Shown here in pieces: positions 1 to 8,000 of a stretch of 20,900 nt of DNA. The stretch comes from Isoetes engelmannii. Taxonomy: Eukaryota; Streptophyta; Lycopodiopsida; Isoetales; Isoetaceae. Position 1 is the stretch's first letter. The number at the start of each line of letters is the position of its first letter. The stretch covers positions 1 through 20,900 of the forward strand of contig JAANSK020275824.1 in assembly GCA_011763485.2 (NCBI GenBank), in the 5' to 3' direction. Both the position numbers and the translations under genes were made by a program. The notes beneath the pieces were generated by a model, which was not told where the DNA came from, searched no databases, and worked only from the letters and a program-made list of their open reading frames with translations.

Positions 1-260
1 CTTTTTTGTTTCCGCGTTTGTTAGCCTTTTAGCAACACGTGGACTACAAGTGTCCATACCAAAAATATTCAACCACGCATTAAGATACATGGCATTAATA
101 AATCCCAACAATTTTCACCCGCAAGCGCCCTATTTGGTTTTTTGTTTTTGTTTTTTTTTTTTCAATTTCTAGGGTTTGGACATAGGTATAAGAACCTAGG
201 GTTAGGGTTACGATTTCTCTCTTGGCTCGGCCGTCTGCGTGAGCACACAGAGGGTGGAAG
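1..260 (+). promoter_or_regulatory. Promoter and 5' leader of the eL32 gene
   Basis: This is the upstream flank of the ribosomal protein gene. A G-box core CACGTG lies at 36-41 and a T-rich run at about 138-162. At 169-177 there is ctagggttt (reverse telo box), and at 198-210 a telomere-like agggttagggtta. Telo boxes are a known common element of plant ribosomal protein promoters and leaders. TATAAGAA at 186-193 could be a TATA element, and the pyrimidine-rich cgatttctctctt (211-223) could hold the start site. The motifs are seen directly; their function is inferred. Confidence 0.6.
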
Positions 261-1076
261 ATGGTGAGGCCATTGGTGAAGCGTAAGATTGAAAAGAAGC
301 GCGTTAAGAAGTTCAAACGTCCACAGAGCAATCGCAAGATATGTGTCAAGGTAGCCGTGCTAATCTAATTTTTATGTTGGAACCTCCCTCCTGTCCTTTG
401 CTTATAGAGATGTTGTGATGTAGGAAAACTGGCACAGGCCCAAGGGTATAGATTCAAGGGTGAGGCGTAAATTCAAGGGCACTACTTTGATGCCCAATAT
501 CGGTTATGGATCTAACAAGAAGACGAGGCACATGCTCCCTACCGGATTCTACAAGTTCGTAGTACATAACGTCAAAGATCTTGAAGTTCTCATGATGCAT
601 AACAGGTAGTGTTTCTTTGCTTCTATTTATTGGGTTTTCTTTTCTTTTGGTTGTTTGTGCACGGCCAATGATGGTTTACTTTGGAATTACCAGCTGAGGA
701 AAGGAATACCTTTTTGATGCTGTCATTTTGATGCAACTGAGGCCCTTAGTAGCTTTCATCTAATTTTAGTCGTCGGCTGGCCTATGATGCACTATTTCTA
801 CCTGACATATGACATTCAGTGATTCATTTCGCTGGCTGAGGCCTTTGCTTATAGGATTGTGGATTTTGTTATGTGGTCCGACGCACATACAAGTTTTTAT
901 GTTATGAACAACTCACTAGTTACTGCGTATGCTTGTTTACTTACAGAAAGTATTCTACTGAGATTGCCCACAACGTTTCCACTTTGAAGAGAAAAGCTAT
1001 TGTAGAAAGGGCAGCTCAGCTCAACGTAAATGTGATTAATGGTGCCGCTAGGTTAAGAAGCCAAGAGGATGAGTAG
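261..1076 (+). CDS. RPL32: Cytosolic 60S ribosomal protein eL32 (three exons)
   Basis: Exons are 261-350, 424-605 and 947-1076, joined by introns 351-423 and 606-946. All boundaries are GT...AG, with phases 0 and 2. The joined frame is 402 nt, giving 133 residues, the usual length of plant eL32. Recognisable eL32 blocks include the basic N-terminus ([12 protein letters not shown]), the core [15 protein letters not shown], then [40 protein letters not shown] and the C-terminal ARLRSQEDE. The protein is a structural component of the large subunit and acts in the cytosol after nucleolar assembly. The start is the first ATG after the leader and gives the expected N-terminus. A few positions differ from the plant consensus as I remember it (STEIAHNV where CAEIAHNV is common), but nothing is broken. 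Intron 2 carries snoRNA candidates. Confidence 0.97.
663..744 (+). ncRNA. Candidate box C/D snoRNA 1 in eL32 intron 2
   Basis: The elements appear in order: GGCC (663-666), C box ATGATGG (668-674), guide, D' box CTGA (694-697), C'-like TTGATGC (714-720), D box CTGA (737-740), then GGCC (741-744), which pairs with the first GGCC as a closing stem. The length is 82 nt. The guide before D', ttggaattacc (681-691), is complementary to GGTAATTCCA, the universally conserved 18S segment next to the decoding-centre G530 equivalent. The D+5 rule points to the U of GGU. From memory, this is the position methylated in yeast (Um578, snR77) and human (Um627). Hosting in ribosomal protein introns is usual for C/D snoRNAs. 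Weaknesses are a C box with G at its last position and a degenerate C'. The rRNA sequence was recalled, not searched. Confidence 0.6.
779..843 (+). ncRNA. Possible box C/D snoRNA 2 in eL32 intron 2
   Basis: This lies 34 nt after the first candidate with the same architecture: GGCC (779-782), C box ATGATGC (784-790), D' CTGA (802-805), C'-like ATGACAT (809-815), D box CTGA (836-839), GGCC (840-843). The length is 65 nt. The guide before D ends tttcgctgg (827-835). It complements CCAGCGAAA, which I recall from 25S rRNA domain IV/V, and also shares 9 nt (AGCGAAATG) with 5.8S. Neither match is long enough to assign a target. The repeated GGCC closing stem argues for a real tandem pair; the imperfect C box and short guide argue against. 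Confidence 0.35.
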
Positions 1077-1295
1077 ATTACCATGGGACCAGCAATTTGT
1101 TTATTTTCAAATTGAGTCTTTAAGGCAAGCTTCTTCATTGAAGTCATTGGTTGCAGAATGCTCAATTAAAATATACGTAGGATCTTTCACTGATACGTCT
1201 TGGTTGATGCCAACTAAACCCTTAAGCGTTATGTAAACTTGTTTTCTATTGTGGGCTAGATATATAACACCCTGTTTTGGGGCCATTATGGATAA
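1077..1295 (+). other. eL32 3' UTR and flank
   Basis: AT-rich sequence follows the stop. aattaaaatata at about 1164-1175 could serve as a near-upstream polyadenylation element. No other gene is seen before the hairpin at 1296. Confidence 0.4.
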
Positions 1296-1353
1296 CCAAA
1301 TGGCCTAGGCCGCACCAAGCAAGCGCAATTGCGGTGCGGCCTAGGCCATTTGG
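1296..1353. repeat. Perfect 21-bp inverted repeat (hairpin)
   Basis: The arms 1296-1316 and 1333-1353 are exact reverse complements (left arm begins ccaaatggcctaggcc), with a 16-nt loop that contains the palindrome cgcaattgcg. This is a strong potential cruciform or RNA hairpin with no coding role seen. It marks the left end of the repeat-rich block that runs to about 2186. Confidence 0.9.
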
Positions 1354-1369
1354 GTGCTCACAAAGCTTG

Positions 1370-1800
1370 GATCAACGGCTGGGACTTCTCGAATTTGAAA
1401 GCCTGCTGGTTAATAGGACTTTATTAGAAAGCCTGTCGGTTAAGGTTTGAATGATAAAGATCATCCACAGAACTTCGATCAACGGATGGGACTTTTTGGA
1501 TTGGAGAGCCTGCCAGTTAATAGTACTTCTTGCATTAGAAAGCCTGCCGGTTAAGGTGGAATGATAAAGATGTTCTCTATAAACAAGAACATCTCAAGAA
1601 CACAATCGAAATCTGGATATAATTTCATTGAAGATTTAGGACAAATATGCCCAAGCCAAACGAATTAAAAAGCCTGTCAGTTAAGGTGTGAATGATAAAG
1701 ATGTTCTCCATAAACAAGAACATCTCAAGAACACACCTAAATCTGAATATAATTTCATTGAAGATTTAGGGCAAATGTGCCCAAGCCAAACGAATTAAAA
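1370..1800 (+). repeat. Two consecutive tandem duplications (107 bp and 130 bp units)
   Basis: A unit beginning gatcaacgg starts at 1370 and again at 1477 (about 107 bp, diverged). From its tail, a 130-bp unit beginning agcctg occurs at 1541-1670 and 1671-1800 with few changes. Each 130-bp copy contains the small hairpin gatgttct...agaacatc (1569-1593 in the first). The stretch looks like a local satellite or decayed element; no open reading frame of note is present. Confidence 0.85.
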
Positions 1801-1988
1801 ATTCGCAAAGGCAGCCATTCAACAACGGTTATCTATACCTTGTCCTTAACACACTCTTTTAATTTTAGTAATTTTAAGCCTAAAATAGCCTTTTATGCTC
1901 TAGGGTGTTAGGGTGTCATAAAACCCTCGAAGGGGGGTGATAAAACCCTTGAAGGAGGGTGTCAAGGGTGATAACGCCATGTATTAAT

Positions 1989-2134
1989 GGGCGTGCGACC
2001 CTTTGGAGGAGGGTGTTAAGGGTGATAATGCCCTGACCATCGGGCATTAATTGGAATAATGGGTGTGCGACCCTTTGGAGGAGGGTGTTAAGGGTGATAA
2101 TGCCCTGACCATCGGGCATTAATTGGAATAACAT
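1989..2134. repeat. 72-bp tandem repeat, two copies
   Basis: The unit containing gcgaccctttggaggagg repeats with a 72-bp shift (1995 against 2067) and is almost identical in both copies. Each copy carries the mini-hairpin tgccc...gggca. A degenerate earlier partial copy (gaaggagggtgtcaagggtg) lies at about 1951-1970. Because 72 is a multiple of 3, frames through it stay open on the minus strand, but this is a product of the repeat and not evidence of a gene. Confidence 0.85.
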
Positions 2135-2140
2135 TTGAGA

Positions 2141-2186
2141 GTGTTATGGCCATGGCCAAAATGAGCCATTTTGGCCATGGCAACAC
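2141..2186. repeat. Near-perfect long hairpin
   Basis: The arms gccatggccaaaatg (2149-2163) and cattttggccatggc (2167-2181) are exact complements around a 3-nt loop. Pairing extends outward through gtgtt/aacac with a 2-nt bulge. Such a tight loop makes a very stable cruciform or hairpin. It closes the repeat block that the 1296 hairpin opens. Confidence 0.85.
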
Positions 2187-2662
2187 CGACAATGACAAAA
2201 ATTTCAGATCATGGAATGTCCTTTGTAAGTTATTCAAGGACGAGTATCCGTTGCATTTTGATAGCCGACATGCTCTATTATCTCTCAAACAGTGTTATTC
2301 CAAAAGTGTGTTTACCAAGTTCTCAAAGCTGTTATCTTAGTTGGATTGTGTATATGTTCGGAACCTCATTACAATTACTTTGTTGCCGTTACTTCCTACA
2401 ATGCGCAAAGTTGGTTTTAAATGCTTGACCCCGTTTGGATAAACGTATAGTAAATACCACTTTCATGTCTATGCCATATTGCAACTCGAGCATGCAATGT
2501 GGATTCATAGCCAAATGAATATTAACACGGACATCTTGTAAATTTAATTTCCAATATCATCTTTACTAGGACTTGCCCATTTCATATAGTCTGCATCTTT
2601 AACTCTACATGCTATATAACATTGCACAACTTAAGGCCTTTAAGTTACTTTGCAAAAGTTAA
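2187..2662. other. Intergenic, nothing recognised
   Basis: AT-rich sequence with only short chance frames. No domain, RNA gene or repeat family was recognised. Confidence 0.5.
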
Positions 2663-3673
2663 GCATAAGTTGCACATTGCATGTCTTGCACCTCATCTCC
2701 AGTTGCATATCACTTGTATCTACAAGCAATATGTCTGTAACCTTCATATGCATATCCTAGTTACATCTCAATAATTTGACTCCTTGATATTTATGGCATT
2801 GGGATCTCAAGAGGATGCTTGTGATAATGCTTTGATAGTTGAAGACTACAGCAAAGCTTAAAGCCTTCCTCTTAGGTGCAACCACCCAATGCCGGGCAAG
2901 GTTACAAATATCATTACTTAAATAGTGAGGAAGGGTTATAAGTTGAAGGCAATGGGGGCCGGCAAGAAGGAGAAAAATGAAAAAAGTTGCATAAGTTGCA
3001 CATTGCATGTCTTGCACCTCATCCCCAGTTGCATATCACTTGTATCTACAAGCAATATGTCTGTAACCTTCATATGCATATCCTAGTTACATCTCAATAA
3101 TTTGACTCCTTGATATTTATGGCATTAGGATCTCAAGAGGATGGTTGTGATAATGCTTTGATAGTTGAGGACTACAGCAAAGCTTAAAGCCTTCCTCTTA
3201 GGTGCAACCACCCAATGCCGGGCAAGGTTACAAATATCATTAGGGCCAGATTCGACTGTGGAAATTAGTTCGGTGTCAATTAGGCATGAACAAGTCATGC
3301 AATGGCACGTTAGAAGCGGCAGTTGCCTTCCGATTCCATTCAAGCAGTTAGCAATTATCAAAACTCTCCTTCTTGAACCAAAAACACTCCGCTTAACTGC
3401 AAAACTCTCTGATTAATTGACAGGGGCAATCCCCTGACTGTTACAAGCTGAGTTAACCGACAGCCAATCCTGCCGCAGATTTCCTTATCAACCTCATCTT
3501 GATCCTCTATTTCAAATTATCTTCAAACTGCCACTGCACAATGGAATCGTTGCTTCAAAACGGAGGCAGAAGTTGGGATTTTAGAGACAACTGCCACAGG
3601 CGCAAGTTAATAGTGAGGAAGGGTTATAAGTTGAAGGCAATGGGGCCCGGCAAGAAGGAGAAAAATGAAAAAA
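2663..3673. repeat. Imperfect tandem duplication, order A-B-A-C-B
   Basis: Block A (about 254 bp) occurs at 2663-2916 and 2989-3242 with high identity. Block B (about 65 bp, containing gtgaggaagggttataag) occurs at about 2921-2985 and 3609-3673. Block C (3243-3608) is present once. The simplest reading is a tandem duplication of an A-C-B unit of about 690 bp, followed by loss of C from the left copy. No protein-coding function was recognised. Confidence 0.8.
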
Positions 3674-3740
3674 CAAAAACAATGATTTTTCAATGATTTG
3701 AAGCAGAAACGAATGGCACCATAATCGCTTTGAGCCAGCT

Positions 3741-3854
3741 CGGTGGTTTACAATCTTGAATCTTGATTTTTTAGGAGGTCACTGCATGCGTACTTCTCGG
3801 TGGTTTACAATCTTGAATCTTGATTTTTTAGGAGGTCACTGCATGCGTACTTCT
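3741..3854 (+). repeat. Perfect 57-bp tandem duplication
   Basis: The segment 3741-3797 is repeated exactly at 3798-3854. The unit is 19 codons, so a frame passes through both copies (FLGGHCMRTS twice). Exact identity implies a recent event. Confidence 0.9.
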
Positions 3855-4160
3855 GTTTCCTTCATGATAGCCAAATTCGCTATCATTATCGCAGTAAGTA
3901 TACAAATGCAAACTAGGCAAAAACGTTCCGCTTTGGAATTTGTTGGTGCATTTATATATGACTTCCAGATGGCGCTGGACCATAGGTATTGATTTCTCAA
4001 TAGGCTTACGATATTATCGAATAATAATCTTTCTTTCTTGTTTGCTTTCCAGTGTCTCCCAACAGTTTTCCTAAGGACAACGATGGATCAACAAAGGAAT
4101 CTAATGAAGGAGACCAAGGAAGGCTTGAAACTTCTCTTGCCAACGTGTTCGAATGGTAGC
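3756..4160 (+). pseudogene. Possible spliced exon remnant, unidentified
   Basis: An open frame runs through the 57-bp repeat to 3992. A strong donor-like cgca|gtaagt lies at 3890-3898, and a polypyrimidine acceptor tttgctttccag ends at about 4052. The sequence after it can be read as a short hydrophilic frame ending at a TAG (4156-4158), but its phase does not join simply to the upstream frame. A+T-rich sequence resembling a 3' UTR follows to about 4290. The protein was not recognised. This is probably a gene fragment or chance splice signals. Confidence 0.2.
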
Positions 4161-5029
4161 ATATGACTCAAACACTGCATCGACGCCATCGAATCAGCTA
4201 CAAATATAAACAAGGAAAAGAAGAGATAAGAGCATTCCATGTTTTAATTCTTTCCTTTTATTGTGAATCTCGTTCTAGTTTAGTATGTAGAAAATGATTA
4301 AGCAAAGATCATTCTGGTGTCGAATCTTCTGGTCTTGCAATGCCCTTACCAAATTCTTCCTCACATCAAAGGCACATCCATACTTGGGCTTTGAACTGTC
4401 CACTTGCGCTTTGAGCTATCCATAATATTTGGACTGTGAACTAACACTAAAACTTTGAACTATCTATAATATTTGGGCTCTCAACTGGCACCAAGTCGGT
4501 AAAGACAAAGGTTCACGGCGCGATAAATTTCTTGTATAGTTTACCTCAAATTGTGATGAAAAACCTCCCTAGCTGTAAAATATACCTATATAACATAATC
4601 AAAACTTACGTAACATACCCTATAGTTGAACGCACGTGATCTCTACACCCAACAAATGTGAATCCCCTAAGATTTTATCAAAGCTTGCTACCGTACTCTG
4701 GCAGATTTTTGCAAAGGGGTTCACAGAAGCGATTTTAGAACATACATGACCACCATATGTATAGAGACATTCTATAGCTTAAACTCGAAATCATGTGGGT
4801 AGTGCAACACCATAATATATTTTCAATAAAATGCTTAAACTCATTCTTGTCATTGTTTCTCCCCAGTCAATTCGAATAAAACTAGAAATTAGAACTAATC
4901 TTAATCTATTGTGGCCCTTCAAATTCATGTAAAGGATCTTATTTTCATATGCTCCCTTTTAACTCCTAAGCAAATATTCATGCTTTTAACTTTAACCATT
5001 ACAATAATATATATTTTTGTCAGCTCTCT
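4161..5029. other. Convergent intergenic DNA and xylose isomerase 3' flank
   Basis: No coding region is recognised. The part nearest 5029 should hold the 3' UTR of the minus-strand xylose isomerase gene, but no clear AATAAA on that strand could be picked. Confidence 0.5.
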
Positions 5030-8000
5030 CTAGATGGCAGACTGGAAGATCATCTCTGCTACTTCCTGAACAAATTTGTAAGAAACAAAGAATGAGTTCT
5101 AAGGTATACAAAATGTTACAAAATTAAGTCTGATTTTGTGCAGTACCTGTCTTCCTGATGAGATTCGGGGCTCTCCCCATTCAAATGCTCTTTCTTCCAA
5201 ATCTTCAAATCCTACCTCTCCAGCCTGCATACGAACTCGTATAGGAATCCATTTAAATGGAATGGAGTATGTAAAGTGAAAACTGCAGCTATTTTGTACC
5301 AAAGGATAAGGAATGTTTAATACAAAAGTAACCTTGTATGTACCTCAACAGAAACTCCAAACGGTGTGTCAAAACTAGAATAGCGTTCCTTCACAAGTTT
5401 TTCAAGAGCTCCATCCTGGCGTCAAAACAATAAAATTATAGATAGTATATGCTTTTGATTTTCCTCCAACACAAAACTTGCCTGCACTAGCTTTGCTGCA
5501 TTACGCAGACCACGTGCTAAAGTGTCCATTCCTGATATGTGTGCAATAAACAGATCTTCAACATCTGTGCTTTCCCTTCTCCTGAAGAGTAACATTTGCT
5601 TAATCTGGTGCGACAAATGTAAAAACTGCATACTATAATATCAAGGAGACTGGGTTGCACGAAGGCCCTTGGCTACACAGATTATGAAAACAATTTTCAC
5701 TATAGTGTGTACAGAAATGCCTGAGTTCAGTTTTCCTTTTTCCCTCCATCTTCATCTAGATTTACAAGTCCCTGACATCCCACATTGCAAATATGCAGCC
5801 AAAAGCTAATTGTGCTAGGCCCCAAAACTCGCATATGGTATCTAGAGTAATGACCTTAAGTGCTTCTTAGACCACCAATGAACATTTTCTATACAAAGGT
5901 CACGTATAAGATATGAAAATGTCCTAATGGAGTTAGTTGGAAAAGGTAAGGGAGCAAGATATAAACAACACTGTCTTATGATGGTATTTCTCATTTGCGT
6001 GTGTATTGTACAGCATAGTTAGTGTTCCCAGTGTGCTCTAATCTGCTACTTTTGCATTCCAATGTCAGACGAAGACCAAATGCTGCAATACAGTACTCAC
6101 AGCTTTGCATCAAAATTGAAGCCGCCCGAAGCAAGCCCATTCTATGAAAAAGGCAAACAATGCTTAAATAAGTTACGCAATTATCTCTTTTAAATTACTA
6201 AAATGGGAAACCCTCCTTCAAAGAAGTTCCTTACATTTTTTATAACTGAGTACATGACAAGTGTAGCTTCACTAACATCGGTCAAAAACTGATCTGTGTC
6301 CCATCCTGCATATAATAAACAACCATGAACAGCATTACTTCAAACAGTTGAAAACTCAAAATATGGAGGTATTCTCTGACCTGTTTGCGGATCGCCAGTA
6401 TTAGCATCAATATTACCCAGCATGCCATTGATCCGAGCAAGTTCAAGTTCGTGGTAACAGCTATAGTTATTTCATATAATCATAAATATCTTAATTCTAA
6501 TAAAAACTAAGATATATATCTTCTATAATAACACACCTGTGCCCAGATAAGGTTGCATGATTGCATTCAATATTAAGCTTAAAATTGCCTGCAAATCCAC
6601 ATCACAGGCTTCACCATCAATGCTTTGATTAACGAATTTAGCCAAAACCAGTATTCCATGTTTAACAATGCCATAACACACTATCCACTTGCAGAAGAAA
6701 AACAATAAAAAGTGGGATACATTTGACACGCTTAAGATAGATTTGTGTAGCAATATGGCTCGGTTCTGCGAGAACTCCAAAGAATATCTTTGGCAGATCA
6801 TATAAGCATACAGAGAGAGGGTAGTACCATAGCAGAACTGATCGGATGTGTGGTTGCTAGGCTGATAAACACAGCATATGCTGCTACTGCAACCAAAGCT
6901 GGCTATTATGAGACATCAAATGAGACCCTCTTTATTTAGACAAACGAGCCATCCTGTTCTATTTGGATACTGAATAATAAGTTCTAAAAGAATACTGACT
7001 GAACAATAAGCTCAACAGGAAAAAAGTAAGTAGATCGATATCGTGAAGAAGCCTCACAAGGAGATGAACAATACAATTACTGCAACTCTTGAGGAAGAAT
7101 AGAGGAGATAGGAGAAAGCGCACATTATAATAGCACGGCTAATTCCACTTCAGATCAGCTAACATCCGCACAGGAGTTTATTATAGGGGCCTTGGTATCA
7201 CTGACGCCTGGAAATTGAAAGGTGACCCACTCATCATGAATCATTATAGCAGCTTCATATCACGGTAATTAGAAGCTAGGAAGGATCCAAATAAAGAGGC
7301 AGTTTTTAGAGATGGTTAGGTCATTATCAGAGACAAGAATATCGATCATAAATAGGGACTCGTGGTCTATAACACCACTGGCTCATTAACAATGGCAGCT
7401 TGGAATTGTAGTGGAAAGAAGGTACCGGGCAATTTTATGGATGTGATATGAGGCAAAGACATAGCTGTGATTACTGAAAACGTGGGAGTTGGTGGAGTTG
7501 AGACTGTCAATAGTGTTCATGGTAAGGATCGGAGGAGTAGCATTCTTCATCCGATCAGGTTAAAAAAGATGAGGGAGCGAAATTCATTTTGTCGAACTTG
7601 CTATATGTCAGGGCATGCTACTTTCCATCTAAACAATCCAAGCATACCAAAAAAGAGGACAGAAGGAGCTTCTCCATTTTTGGCGCTTTACATGGACATC
7701 ATGGACCTCCAGGATGGGAGATGTGCTCTTAGTGGACGCTCGAACAAGAAATGAGCAAGTACTGTAGATATAAACAAAATGCCCCTGTAACAACTTATGG
7801 CCCCTTTTATTTAGAATAATTTGGTAGTTTATAACGGCTACACAAGTGGCCAGATTCAGCCACGTACACATGCTTCCTTCATGGTGGTGAAATAGCATGG
7901 TAGGTACCTAATTGGATCCAGCGAGTTTATAGCTCAAGTGGAAATCTTCTACCTTGATGCAAGACCTGCCAAGGGAGATCATGCTCCTTTGGAAATTTCA

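Noticed and set aside
1370-2134. CRISPR-like array
   Set aside because: Units are 72-130 bp and directly adjoining, with no unique spacers, and the genome is eukaryotic.
1916-2288. Overlapping minus-strand frames with repeated peptide
   Set aside because: They are direct translations of the 72-bp tandem repeat and the hairpin; no start context, splice sites or known domain.
5582-6100. Search for a further exon or RNA in intron 16
   Set aside because: Exon phases are complete without it, and no snoRNA boxes or coding motif stood out.
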